Shown here piece by piece: positions 1 through 9,300 of a stretch of 39,006 nt of DNA. Position numbers and translations under genes: made by a program. The notes below the pieces were generated by a model that had not been told where the DNA came from, did no database searches, and was given only the letters and a program-made list of their open reading frames with translations. How positions within the stretch are numbered: position 1 is the stretch's first letter; each line of letters begins with the position of its first letter. Source of the stretch: Lysobacteraceae bacterium (GTDB lineage: Bacteria; Pseudomonadota; Gammaproteobacteria; Xanthomonadales; Xanthomonadaceae); the NCBI GenBank assembly GCA_021299355.1, contig JAJTGG010000009.1:1-39006 (forward strand). The letters run 5' to 3'.

Positions 1-2
1 CG

Positions 3-77
3 AAAATTCCGCAGATCAGCGCCGTCCGTGACGCGACCGACCATAGCTCCGGTTCGGCGCCATTTATTCCACGTTGA
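3..77 (+). CDS. 3' end of an upstream gene (partial)
   Basis: A reading frame is open from the left edge of the window and ends at TGA 75-77. The visible 24 residues end in APFIPR. The stop overlaps the TTG start of the next gene (TTGA), the same short-overlap coupling seen between many genes in this window. That overlap is the main reason to treat the frame as a real C-terminus and not chance. The other two forward frames are less convincing: one is closed by stops at 29-31 and 44-46, and the other runs on inside the next gene. Too little is visible to name a family. Confidence 0.4.
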   Translation, partial: KIPQISAVRDATDHSSGSAPFIPR

Positions 78-853
78 TCTTACGAGTTCTGCTGTTCGGT
101 CTGATTCTTGCCGGCCATATCGGATTTTTGTTCTGGCTTGATGCCTCTACCCGTTACCAAATCCCGAAGCAGGATTTCCAGACCCGCACGCTCGTCACAT
201 TTACAGTCAAGCCGAAGTCGCAGTCACTCGAAATACCGCTTCGCAAATCCTTTGAGCAAAAATTAAAGGCCGGTTCCGCGCTCACCGCGCCCGGGAAAAA
301 CGCCAATGCGGTCCGGCCCCAAGCTCCTGCTCAGAATGGGAGTGCTTTACGTGTTTTCTATGCTGACGGCAGAGTCTGGATTCCGCAAAGCGCCAAAGAT
401 GAATTTCTGACCCATGGGCAGTCCCGGCAGTTCGACATCCAGCGCGACGGGCTGGATGACATGGAGGAACTGCTCAAGCGTCCCGTGGTACTTGATTACC
501 GGTCGACACGTTTCGACGACGCCTGGCAGGGCGACAAACCCCGGCTGAGCCGCCTGTTAGAAACGGCAGTCGAGAAAACCACGGCGACCGTCAAGATTCC
601 CATTCCTGGAAGGCGGGGCGCTCATCTGCAATGTAGTCTGATGGTGCTCGCAGCATCCGGCAGCTGCGGTTTCACCGCCAATGATGATGGCTATTTCGTT
701 GCACGTGACGATCCCAATACGCTCAGTCCCCTGGAGGAGCAGCAATGCCGGGCCTGGTGGGATCTCATCGTTTCCGCCAAGACGCAGGGCGAATGGCGGC
801 GCACGCGCCGCCTCTACGAGCAGGAGTGCCAGAAGCCGCTCTCCAAATCCTAG
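74..853 (+). CDS. Unrecognised membrane-anchored protein, 259 aa
   Basis: I do not recognise the family. The predicted start is TTG at 74, because stops at 29-31 and 44-46 close the frame upstream and no ATG is available near the N-terminus. Residues 2-21 form one hydrophobic segment (ILRVLLFGLILAGHIGFLFW) that should act as an uncleaved anchor or signal. The remaining roughly 235 residues are hydrophilic, so a periplasmic soluble domain is likely. The C-terminus is rich in Arg, Trp and Glu (about residues 220-259) and contains the Cys residues C227 and C252 or nearby. The start overlaps the stop of the upstream partial gene, so the two are probably co-transcribed. A bidirectional hairpin follows within 10 nt of the stop, so this is the last gene of its operon. 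Confidence 0.7.
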   Translation: MILRVLLFGLILAGHIGFLFWLDASTRYQIPKQDFQTRTLVTFTVKPKSQSLEIPLRKSFEQKLKAGSALTAPGKNANAVRPQAPAQNGSALRVFYADGRVWIPQSAKDEFLTHGQSRQFDIQRDGLDDMEELLKRPVVLDYRSTRFDDAWQGDKPRLSRLLETAVEKTTATVKIPIPGRRGAHLQCSLMVLAASGSCGFTANDDGYFVARDDPNTLSPLEEQQCRAWWDLIVSAKTQGEWRRTRRLYEQECQKPLSKS

Positions 854-861
854 GCAAGAAA

Positions 862-883
862 AAAGCGGACCGGAGTCCGCTTT
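862..883. terminator. Bidirectional intrinsic terminator
   Basis: A 9-bp stem (862-870 with 875-883) closes a CGGA loop between two convergent genes. On the minus strand it is followed by a run of T (complement of the A-run 857-862), giving a good terminator for the cytochrome operon. On the plus strand the T-tract is short, so termination of the upstream gene is probably weaker. Confidence 0.8.
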
Positions 884-906
884 GATTCGTCAGCGGTAAG
901 GGGCGA

Positions 907-1242
907 TTACTTGACGATGCCCATTTGGCCTTTCAGCGAACCGTAGTAAACCGCCAGATTGGCCATGTCGGCATCGGTGAGCGCCTGGACCTGTCCGGCC
1001 ATAACCGCATTGACGCGTTTTCCGGACTTGTATTCCTTCAAGGCCTTCAGCAGGTAATCCGGGTATTGGCCGGCCAGCTTGGGATAGGTGTTGTCGAGTG
1101 TTTTGTTCCCGTCGGTGCCGTGACAGGCCGCGCAGGCGGTGGCTTTCTGTTTGCCGGCGGCGGCATCGCCTTTGACGCCCATGGCGGCGGCTTGACCGGC
1201 CAGACAGAACAGCGCGACAGCGAGGAGGGTGCTGGTCTTCAT
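907..1242 (-). CDS. Class I c-type cytochrome (c553/c5-like), 111 aa
   Basis: This is a periplasmic electron carrier. The N-terminus (residues 1-20, MKTSTLLAVALFCLAGQAAA) is a typical Sec signal peptide ending in an AxA cleavage site. The haem attachment motif is C37-A-A-C40-H41, and M81 in the segment AVMAGQVQALTD is the likely axial methionine. The helix after it (ADMANLAVYYGSL) matches the C-terminal helix of cytochrome c553/c4-half proteins. Length is normal for a single-haem protein. It lies 12 nt downstream of a second small cytochrome in the same orientation, so the two are very likely made from one mRNA. The physiological partner, such as a terminal oxidase or another reductase, cannot be read from this context. 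Confidence 0.9.
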   Translation of the reverse strand: MKTSTLLAVALFCLAGQAAAMGVKGDAAAGKQKATACAACHGTDGNKTLDNTYPKLAGQYPDYLLKALKEYKSGKRVNAVMAGQVQALTDADMANLAVYYGSLKGQMGIVK

Positions 1243-1254
1243 CGATGTAATCCT

Positions 1255-1578
1255 TTATTTGGCCGGTTTCAGTGCGGAAACATAGGCGGCGATGTCGGCG
1301 ATGTCCTGGGCACTGAAGCTTTTGGCCTGTGCAACCATGGTCGGATGATTGCGTTCACCCTTGGCATAGGCATTGAGCGCATTGACGATGTAAGCCTCGT
1401 TTTGCCCGGCAATTTTCGGGACATGGTAGCTCGGGTAGGCATTCTTGTACTCGGGAATGCCATGGCAGCCGGTACAGGTATAGGCCAGGGTCTTACCTTT
1501 CTGGGCATCGCCCTTGGCCAGGCAGGTGCTGCCGGCCAGAGCCAGCACTAAACCGATGAAAAGGGACGTTTTGGTCAT
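1255..1578 (-). CDS. Small c-type cytochrome, 107 aa
   Basis: This is a second single-haem class I cytochrome, first in a two-gene operon with the gene at 907-1242. I chose the ATG at 1578 because it places a clean Sec signal peptide at the N-terminus (MTKTSLFIGLVLALAGSTCLA, cleaved after A21). The longer TTG start at 1611 would add 11 residues that mask the signal and would lie on the -10 promoter box. The haem motif is C35-T-G-C38-H39, and M81 in HPTMVAQAK is the likely sixth ligand. The segment KIAGQNEAYIVNALNAYAKGER is typical of cytochrome c4/c5-type carriers. Two slightly different carriers side by side could form a diheme-like relay, which is an inference. Confidence 0.88.
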   Translation of the reverse strand: MTKTSLFIGLVLALAGSTCLAKGDAQKGKTLAYTCTGCHGIPEYKNAYPSYHVPKIAGQNEAYIVNALNAYAKGERNHPTMVAQAKSFSAQDIADIAAYVSALKPAK

Positions 1579-1610
1579 AGCAAAATGCCGAAGTGGGTTA
1601 AAGTCCGCCA

Positions 1611-1641
1611 ATTATACCTAAAATTCACCGGAATCAGGCAA
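1611..1641 (-). promoter_or_regulatory. Predicted sigma70 promoter of the cytochrome operon
   Basis: Read on the minus strand, a perfect TATAAT (1611-1616) follows TTGCCT (1636-1641) with 19 bp between them. The spacing is longer than the usual 17, so the -10 is the stronger evidence. Transcription would begin near 1604, about 26 nt before the ATG at 1578. Confidence 0.6.
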
Positions 1642-1682
1642 GTATGTATGACTTTAGGCAGGTACATCGGGCCCATATTCCC

Positions 1683-1718
1683 GTTACCATTTGCATCAGT
1701 CCCCCCTGTTACGGTAAC
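1683..1718. promoter_or_regulatory. Palindrome cluster upstream of the efflux operon
   Basis: Three copies of the half-site GTTAC/GTAAC lie just upstream of the adaptor start: at 1683-1687, and as an 11-bp perfect palindrome GTTAC-G-GTAAC at 1708-1718. The position, overlapping the region before the ribosome site, would suit a repressor operator or translational hairpin. No cognate regulator gene is adjacent. Confidence 0.3.
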
Positions 1719-1728
1719 CGGAAAGCCC

Positions 1729-2886
1729 ATGCATTCTCCCTCCAAATACGATAAAACCGCGGCCCTGTTGTTGGTCTTTACCATGCTGCTGTCTGCTTGC
1801 GGCGGAAAGCCGGACAATGCCGAAGCGGCAAGGGTCGAAGCCGGTGCGGAACAGGGCAAGAACAGCAAAGACGGTAAGCCCAAAGAGCCGGAATCGGTTC
1901 CGGTCGAGGTGGTCACTGCAGCCAGCCAAAGTATCAATGCCAGTTATGCCGGCACCGCCAATCTGGAGGCGCCGAACGAGGCGCAAGTGGTTGCCAAGAG
2001 CTCCGGGGTCATGGTGGCCCAGCTGGCCGAAGAGGGTGATACCGTAAGGCAGGGTCAGGTGCTGGCCCGTATCGATCCGGCACGCGCCCAGCTGGAAGTC
2101 CAGCGCTCCCAGGCAACGGTCAACAAACTGAGCAACAACTATGCACGTGCCCAGGAACTGCGCAAGCAGAACCTGATTTCCGCCGAGGCCCATGACCAGA
2201 TCCGCTTCGATCTGGAATCGGCCAAGGCCGGCCTTAATCTGGCACGGCTGGAGCTTTCCTATACCAATGTCACGGCCCCAATATCCGGCGTCATTGCACA
2301 ACGCATGGTGAAACAAGGCAATCTGGTGACCCTCAACGCCCCGGTATTCCGTATCGTAAATACGCAGTATCTCGAAGCGGTGATGAATGTTCCCGAGCGC
2401 GAACTTGCACTGATCAAAGCCGGCATGCCGGTACGTATGATCGTCGATGCGGTTCCCGGCCAGGTTTTCGAAGGCCGCGTCGATCGCGTCAGCCCAGTGA
2501 TGGAAGCCGGTAGCGGCACTTTCCGCGTGACCTGCGCCTTTGATGGCAAGCAGATTCTGCGCCCCGGCATGTTCGGCCGGTTCGAAATCATCTATGACCG
2601 CCGAGAGAACGTGCTGACCATTCCGCGTACCGCCATGCTCGAAGACGAGACTGATCCTGCTGTATACGTGGTCCGCGCCGGTAAAGCCGTTCGTGCTCCG
2701 ATCAAGCTCGGATACAGCAACGGCGAAATCGCCGAAGTGGTTTCAGGCCTGAAGACCGGTGACCGCATCATTACAGCCGGCAAGGTCTCCGTCCGAGACG
2801 GTGGCGGGGTAACCGTGATCGCCATCGATGGCAAGACGGTGGCACAGCCCAAGAAAGACGGTAAAAAAGCGGATTCCGGAAAATGA
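1729..2886 (+). CDS. RND efflux periplasmic adaptor (membrane fusion protein), lipoprotein, 385 aa
   Basis: This adaptor links an inner-membrane RND pump to an outer-membrane channel. The ATG at 1729 is preferred over an in-frame upstream start at 1585. It follows a GGAAAG ribosome site and begins a lipoprotein signal with lipobox LLSAC, lipidated Cys at residue 24. After it come a charged linker, a lipoyl/barrel-sandwich half (about residues 70-105, VVAKSSGVMVAQLAEEGDTV), a helical hairpin (about 105-170), the second lipoyl half (TAPISGVIAQRMVKQGNLV) and beta-barrel and membrane-proximal domains. This is the normal AcrA/MexA order. Its stop overlaps the start of the first pump gene (ATGA), so the three genes form a translationally coupled operon. 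No outer-membrane factor gene is present, so the pump probably borrows a TolC-like channel encoded elsewhere. Substrate is unknown. Confidence 0.93.
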   Translation: MHSPSKYDKTAALLLVFTMLLSACGGKPDNAEAARVEAGAEQGKNSKDGKPKEPESVPVEVVTAASQSINASYAGTANLEAPNEAQVVAKSSGVMVAQLAEEGDTVRQGQVLARIDPARAQLEVQRSQATVNKLSNNYARAQELRKQNLISAEAHDQIRFDLESAKAGLNLARLELSYTNVTAPISGVIAQRMVKQGNLVTLNAPVFRIVNTQYLEAVMNVPERELALIKAGMPVRMIVDAVPGQVFEGRVDRVSPVMEAGSGTFRVTCAFDGKQILRPGMFGRFEIIYDRRENVLTIPRTAMLEDETDPAVYVVRAGKAVRAPIKLGYSNGEIAEVVSGLKTGDRIITAGKVSVRDGGGVTVIAIDGKTVAQPKKDGKKADSGK

Positions 2887-5800
2887 GTCTGGTCGAGTTC
2901 TCGACACGGCGGCGGGTTACCATCGCGATGGTCACCTTCACCTTCGTACTGTTCGGATTCATCGCACTTGGCAATCTGAAGGTCAACCTGCTTCCGGATC
3001 TGAGCTATCCGACACTGACTGTCCGCACCGAATACACGGGTGCGGCACCGGCCGAAATCGAGACGCTGATCAGCGAGCCACTGGAAGAATCCCTCGGCGT
3101 AGTCAAGAATCTGCGCAAGATCAAGTCGGTTTCGCGCACTGGGCAGAGCGATGTCGTACTGGAGTTCGCCTGGGGTACTGATATGGACCAGGCGGGGCTC
3201 GAGGTCCGTGACAAGCTCGAGCTGCTTCGCCTTCCCCTTGAGGCCAAGTCACCGGTCGTGCTGCGTTTCAACCCCAGCACCGAGCCGATCATGCGCCTCG
3301 GTCTGGTGCTTCCTGAAAAAGTCACCGGCAGCCGTCAAGCCCAGCTGATCCAGCTGCGACGGTTCGCCGAGGAAGACCTCAAGAAGCGCCTCGAGCCGGT
3401 AGATGGCGTTGCTGCGGTCAAAGTGGCTGGCGGTCTTGAAGATGAAATCCAGGTTGCCATCGATAATGAGCGCCTATCCCAACTGAATCTGTCGGTCGAA
3501 ACCGTCATCAACCGGTTGCGGCAGGAAAATATCAATATCTCTGCCGGTCGAATCGAAGAGGGCAGTGAGCGCTATCTGGTGCGCACAGTCAACCAGTTTG
3601 CCGATCTCGATACCATGGCCGATATGCTGGTGGCCAACACCGCCTTCGGAATTCCGGTCAAGCTGAAAGATGTTGCGACCGTCACCCAAGGTTACAAGGA
3701 GCGGCAGGCCATCATCCGCGTCGGCGGCCGGGAAGCCATCGAGTTGGCCCTTTACAAAGAGGGTGATGCCAATACGGTCGCTGTCGCCAAGTCGGTCAAA
3801 CAGGCATTGCAGCGCATGCAGGGTGATGGCGGCAATGCTCAGGGGCGTCCACAGCTTGCTCCTGAAAACGGCATCTATACGATTGATGGTCTGGAACTGA
3901 GTACCATCGAGGACGCTTCGCTGTTCATCGAAAGCGCGCTCTCCGAAGTCAAGAAGGAAGCTCTGCTCGGCGGTATTTTTTCGGTCCTGATCATCTTCTT
4001 CTTTCTGCGTGACGGCTGGAGCACATTCGTAATCAGTCTGTCCTTGCCGATCTCCATCATCACCACTTTCTTCTTCATGGGCCAGCTCGGCCTGAGTCTA
4101 AATGTGATGTCTCTGGCCGGGCTGGCACTGGCCACCGGCATGGTGGTCGATGACTCCATCGTTGTGCTTGAGTCCATCGCCAAGGCCAGGGAACGTGGGC
4201 TTGGTATTCTCGATGCCGCCATCAAGGGGGCTGGCGAGGTCAGCATGGCCGTTGTCGCATCGACACTGACCACAGTAGCGGTGTTTTTCCCTCTCGTTTT
4301 CGTGGAAGGCGTGGCCGGACAGCTGTTCAAGGATCAAGCACTGACTGTATCCATTGCCCTGATGATTTCGCTCATCGTGTCCCTGACACTGATTCCTATG
4401 CTTTCCTCGCTGAAAGCACATTCGCCTATGGCTTTCCCGGAAGACAATCAGCTACCACTGACCGCCCGGGAAAAATGGCAACAGTTCCTTGCCAGCTTGA
4501 AAGATCTGGCACGATATCCGCTGCAGCAACCATGGAAACGACCCGTGGCCTATGCCGCATGGATTGTGTTGATTCCCTTCAAGCTGTTGACCGTACTGAT
4601 CTATGCCGTTGCCCTGCTGTTCAGTCTGGTTTATCCCCTGGTGGTTTTTGGTATTACCTGGGTCATCACCGCGATAAGCCGGTTGGGCAGAGGAACCGGC
4701 GGCAATGTCATGGTCAGACTCGGTGATGTGATCATCAAACCTTATGATTATGCTGCAGCCTATTACCATGATATTCTGCCAAAAGCGCTTGAGCAGCCTC
4801 GTAAAATCTTAACTGGCGCTGCCGTGGCTTTTATCGCTTCGCTGCTGCTGGCCACGACGTTAGGCTCGGATCTGATTCCGCAACTCGCGCAGGACCGTTT
4901 TGAAATGACCGCCAAGCTTGCTCCGGGAACGCGTCTTGAAGAAACCGACCAGCTTGTCAGTGCCATCCAGTCCAAACATAAGGCGGATACCGATATCCAG
5001 GCGCTTTATGGCGTGAGCGGTTCCGGCACGCGGCTGGATGCTAACCCAACCGAGTCCGGCGAAAATATCGCCAAGCTCAGTGTGGTCCTTGGCAAGGGCT
5101 ATAGCCGTGACAGCGAGGCCGCCATCACCGAACGGTTGCGTGAAACCATGCGTGACTACCCGGATGTGCAGGTCAAGTTCGGGCGCCCGGAGCTGTTCAG
5201 CTTCTCAACTCCGCTGGAAATCGAAATCCGCGGCACTGATCTAAAATCATTGGAGCAGTCGGCACGCAAGCTTGCCGGCATGATGCAGAAAGCCGAATAT
5301 TTCGCCGATGTCAAATCCAGTGTCGAACAGGGGTACCCGGAAATCCAGATCATCTTCGATCAGGAGCGCGCGGCGGCACTCGGACTGACCTCGCGTCAGA
5401 TTGCCGACCAGGTGGTCAAACAGGTGCGCGGCGAGGTAGCCACCCGCTACAGTTTCCGAGACCGGAAAATCGATGTGTTGGTGCGTGCCGAAGAACAGTC
5501 CAGATCTTCCGTCGACGATATCCGAAACATCATCATCAATCCGGCCGCACCACAGCCAGTCACGCTGGCTTCTGTGGCGCAGGTTGTTGAAACCATCGGG
5601 CCGAGCGAAATCAACCGCGTCGACCAGACCCGGGTCGCGATTATTTCCGCCAACTTGAGGGATATCGATCTGGGTACGGCCGTGGCGGAGGTGCGCGACA
5701 TGGTGGCGGCCGATCCGTTGCCGGCCGATGTCCGCATTGCCTTCGGTGGCCAGAGCGAAGAGCTCGACCGTTCGCGCAATTCGCTGTTTTTCGCTTTCGG

Positions 5801-6329
5801 CCTGGCGATATTCCTGGTTTATCTGGTCATGGCCTCGCAGTTCGAATCGCTGCTGCATCCTTTCGTGATTCTGTTTTCGATTCCACTGGCGATGGTCGGT
5901 GCCGTTCTGGCCCTGTGGCTGAGCGGGTCGCCGATATCGGTAGTGGTGTTCATCGGTTTGATTCTACTTGTCGGAATCGTGGTCAAGAATGCCATCGTGC
6001 TGATCGACAAGGTCAACCAGCTGCGCGAGGATGGCGTCGCAAAGCGTGAGGCCATCTGCATGGGCGCGGAATCACGTCTGCGTCCGATCATCATGACCAC
6101 CCTGACGACCCTGTTCGGTTTTGCCCCGCTGGCCTTCTTCGGCGGCGAGGGTGCCGAGGTCCGTGCACCGATGGCCCTGACCGTCATCGGCGGCCTGACG
6201 GTTTCGACCTTGTTGACGCTGGTGGTCATTCCAATCGTCTATGATCTGCTCGATCGGCGTCCGGACAGTTATTACAAAGCGCGCGGTGCGCTTCATCATG
6301 ATGCATTGGAAGGCGGAAGCGTCCGGTGA
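2883..6329 (+). CDS. RND efflux pump permease 1, with an enlarged TM6-TM7 loop, 1148 aa
   Basis: This is a proton-driven inner-membrane pump of the RND/AcrB superfamily (HAE1-like). The N-terminus (STRRRVTIAMVTFTFVLFGFIALG) is the usual TM1. TM4 carries the proton-relay pair D423-D424 (MVVDDSIVVLESI), and TM10 carries the conserved Lys at 1035 (GIVVKNAIVLID), so the coupling machinery looks intact. At 1148 residues it is about 100 longer than AcrB. The excess lies between TM6 (ending near 508) and TM7 (starting near 640) and contains a strongly hydrophobic stretch at about 555-601, enough for two extra membrane passes. It overlaps the adaptor gene upstream (ATGA) and the second pump gene downstream (GTGA). 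The pair may form mixed trimers as MdtB and MdtC do, but the sequence cannot show this. Confidence 0.93.
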   Translation: MSLVEFSTRRRVTIAMVTFTFVLFGFIALGNLKVNLLPDLSYPTLTVRTEYTGAAPAEIETLISEPLEESLGVVKNLRKIKSVSRTGQSDVVLEFAWGTDMDQAGLEVRDKLELLRLPLEAKSPVVLRFNPSTEPIMRLGLVLPEKVTGSRQAQLIQLRRFAEEDLKKRLEPVDGVAAVKVAGGLEDEIQVAIDNERLSQLNLSVETVINRLRQENINISAGRIEEGSERYLVRTVNQFADLDTMADMLVANTAFGIPVKLKDVATVTQGYKERQAIIRVGGREAIELALYKEGDANTVAVAKSVKQALQRMQGDGGNAQGRPQLAPENGIYTIDGLELSTIEDASLFIESALSEVKKEALLGGIFSVLIIFFFLRDGWSTFVISLSLPISIITTFFFMGQLGLSLNVMSLAGLALATGMVVDDSIVVLESIAKARERGLGILDAAIKGAGEVSMAVVASTLTTVAVFFPLVFVEGVAGQLFKDQALTVSIALMISLIVSLTLIPMLSSLKAHSPMAFPEDNQLPLTAREKWQQFLASLKDLARYPLQQPWKRPVAYAAWIVLIPFKLLTVLIYAVALLFSLVYPLVVFGITWVITAISRLGRGTGGNVMVRLGDVIIKPYDYAAAYYHDILPKALEQPRKILTGAAVAFIASLLLATTLGSDLIPQLAQDRFEMTAKLAPGTRLEETDQLVSAIQSKHKADTDIQALYGVSGSGTRLDANPTESGENIAKLSVVLGKGYSRDSEAAITERLRETMRDYPDVQVKFGRPELFSFSTPLEIEIRGTDLKSLEQSARKLAGMMQKAEYFADVKSSVEQGYPEIQIIFDQERAAALGLTSRQIADQVVKQVRGEVATRYSFRDRKIDVLVRAEEQSRSSVDDIRNIIINPAAPQPVTLASVAQVVETIGPSEINRVDQTRVAIISANLRDIDLGTAVAEVRDMVAADPLPADVRIAFGGQSEELDRSRNSLFFAFGLAIFLVYLVMASQFESLLHPFVILFSIPLAMVGAVLALWLSGSPISVVVFIGLILLVGIVVKNAIVLIDKVNQLREDGVAKREAICMGAESRLRPIIMTTLTTLFGFAPLAFFGGEGAEVRAPMALTVIGGLTVSTLLTLVVIPIVYDLLDRRPDSYYKARGALHHDALEGGSVR

Positions 6330-9300
6330 AAAGTCTTGCCGAGCTGAGTCTGCGGCGGCCGGTAACGGCAGTCATGTGTTTCGTTTCTCTAGTCGTAGTC
6401 GGCCTTTTGGCGTCGGTCCGGCTGCCGCTGGAACAGTTCCCTGACGTCAATGTGCCCTTCGTCTTCGTCAGCGTCCCCTATCCGGGGTCCACGCCGCAGG
6501 AAGTTGAACGCCAGATTACCCGGCCGGTTGAGGAGGCACTCTCGACCTTGCCCGGGATTTCGATGATGAATTCGACATCGCGCTCGGACAATGCCGGCAT
6601 CTTCCTGATGTTCTCGGATTGGAATCGGGACATCGCCATCACGGCCAGCGAGGCCCGTGACCGCATCGATGCCATCCGCTCCGAGCTTCCGGAAGACGTC
6701 CAACGCTATTTCGTCCAGAAGTTTTCTCCCAACGATGCACCGCTGATGCGTGTCCGGTTCGCCTCCGACCGTGACCTGAAAAACAGTTATACCCTTATCC
6801 AACAGTCCATACAAAAGCGTCTTGAGCGTATTCCCGGTGTTGCCAGAGTGGACATCACCGGTGCTCCTCCACCGGAAGTGGAAATCGCCATCGACCCGGT
6901 CCGCCTGGCCAGCCACAATGTCGGTCTGAATGAATTGTCCGCGAAACTGCAGTCGGTGAATTTCTCGGTATCCGCCGGCGACATCAATGACCGTGATCGC
7001 CGGATCCGTGTCCAGCCGGTCGGCGAAATCAAGACGGTAGAAGAACTGCGCAGTCTGCCGTTGAATGACAAAGGGCTAAGACTCGGCGATATCGCCGACG
7101 TCCGATTCAAGCTTCAGCGTCAGGATTTCGGACGCCGTCTTGACGGCCGTCCGGCGGTCGGTGTCGATATCCTGCGCGAGCAGAATGCCAATCTGGTCAA
7201 TGTTGCCGATGCCATCCATGCCGAAATCGAGAAAATCAAGGAAGATCCGGATTTGGCAGGCATCAAGTTCATCATCGTCAGTGACTCCGCTGAAAGCGTG
7301 AAGAGTTCCATTGCCGAGCTGATTGAAGCCGGCGTCATAGGGTCGCTGCTGTCGATCATCGTGCTGTTCTACTTCCTGAGGCACTGGCCTTCGACTCTTA
7401 TGGTCAGCCTCGCGATACCGATTTGCATCGTCATCACCCTTGGCGTGATGTACTTCACCGGCATGACCTTGAATGTGCTCTCGATGATGGGGCTGCTGCT
7501 CGGCATCGGGATGCTGGTCGACAATGCCGTGGTAGTGGTCGAAAGCATCTACCAGTACCGGGAAAAATATCCGGATAATCCGATGATGTGCGCCATCGAG
7601 GGTACCAAATCCGTACAGCTCGCCATTTCCTGCGGCACGCTCACATCCATCATTGTGTTCCTTCCGAATCTTTTCGGCGACAAGAATTTCATTTCTATCT
7701 ACCTGTCACAGGTCGCGTTGACCATCACCATATCGCTTCTGGCTTCGTGGCTGGTGGCCGTCAGTCTGATTCCGATGATATCGGCAAGGCTGAAAACCCC
7801 GCCGGCCATAACCCAGGCCCATGGTTTCGTGCCGGCACTGACCCGCCGTTATGGGTCATTTCTGGCTTGGACACTGTCGAACCGCCGTCTTTCACTGCTC
7901 GGCATCCTGTTCATCATCATGGTCAGCATTGTGCCCTTCAAATTCACCAAGTTCGACTTGAGCTCGAATGAAGTCGGCCGCGAGCTGTCCTTGTATTTCA
8001 AGTGGAACGGTGCCTACTCGCTCGAACAGATGTCGAGCGAAGTCGGCAAGGTCGAGCAGTTCATGGACGAGAACCGCGAGCGCTACCAGATCAAGCAGGT
8101 CTATGTTTTTTTCAGCGAACAGGGCTGGGGCGGCATGAATCTGACCTTGCGCGATGATCTGCGGTCCTGCGGCAGCTTCGTTTCCAGGAGCATCCGTCTG
8201 CTGAATCCTGATTACCCGTGCGCCATGTCTTCGGAACAGGTACAGGAAATGATCCGGTCCGAAATTCCCAAATTCGCACGTGCCGAGGTCGGCTTCCAGG
8301 GCGGCGGCCCCGGTGGCGGCGGTGGCGGCGGTGGTGGTAGTGGCGGAGGGCAGGACAACAGCGTCGAGATTTTCCTGAGCGGGGATTCGACCGAAATGCT
8401 GAAGCAAATCGGCAGCGAGGTCATTCCGGTGTTGGCCAAGCAGCCTGAACTCCGTGATGTCCGTCTCAATGCCGGCGATGAAAACAGTGAAATCCGGGTC
8501 AGTGTCGACCGTGAGCGCGCAGGCGCCCTCGGCTTCAGCGCACAGGATGTGGCGCAATACATCAGTATTGCGCTTCGCGGGACGACGCTGCGGGAATTCC
8601 GCAAGGATGACCAGGAAATTCCGATGTGGGTCCGATTTGCCGGTGCCGAGCAGTTCCGAGTTGAGGAGCTTTCCGGCCTGACGCTACGTCGCCCGGATGG
8701 CACTACCGTACCGTTAATGTCGGTGATTGATGTCGAAATCCGCAAAGGCGACAGTGAAATTTTCCGACAGGACCGCCTGACATCCCTGTCCATCAAGGCC
8801 AATAAAGCCGAAGAAGTAACCACGGAACAAGCCATGGCGGCTTTCAATCGGGTGCTGAGCAATCTACCTGTTGGATATTCATGGAGTGAAAGTCAAGGTG
8901 GATTCAGTGGCGGCGATGCGGCCGGGCAGATGGGCATGAACACAATCATTGCCTTGTTGATGATCTTGATTGTCATGGCCGCGTTATTCGAGTCGCTGCT
9001 CATGCCTCTCGCCATTCTGACCAGCATCCTGTTCTCGGCGCTGGGTGTCTTCTGGTTGTTTGCCCTGACCGGGACGACCTTCTCGATCATGGCCTCGATC
9101 GGCATCCTGGTGCTGATGGGTGTGGTGGTCAACAACGGCATCGTCCTGTTCGAGCACATCAATATGCTCCGACGCAGCGGTCATGCGCGCACGGAGGCGT
9201 TGATCATGGGCTGCAAGGAGCGTCTGCGACCGATCCTGATGACCATGGGCACCACGATATTGGGCATGCTGCCGCTGTGTTTCGGCACCACCCAGATCGG

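Noticed and set aside
925-1551. 208-codon frame opposite the two cytochrome genes
   Set aside because: The minus-strand frames have signal peptides and CxxCH haem motifs; the plus-strand frame has none and has no ribosome site.
1585-1728. 48-residue N-terminal extension of the RND adaptor
   Set aside because: It would bury the lipoprotein signal peptide in the interior and covers the cytochrome promoter; the ATG at 1729 has a ribosome site.
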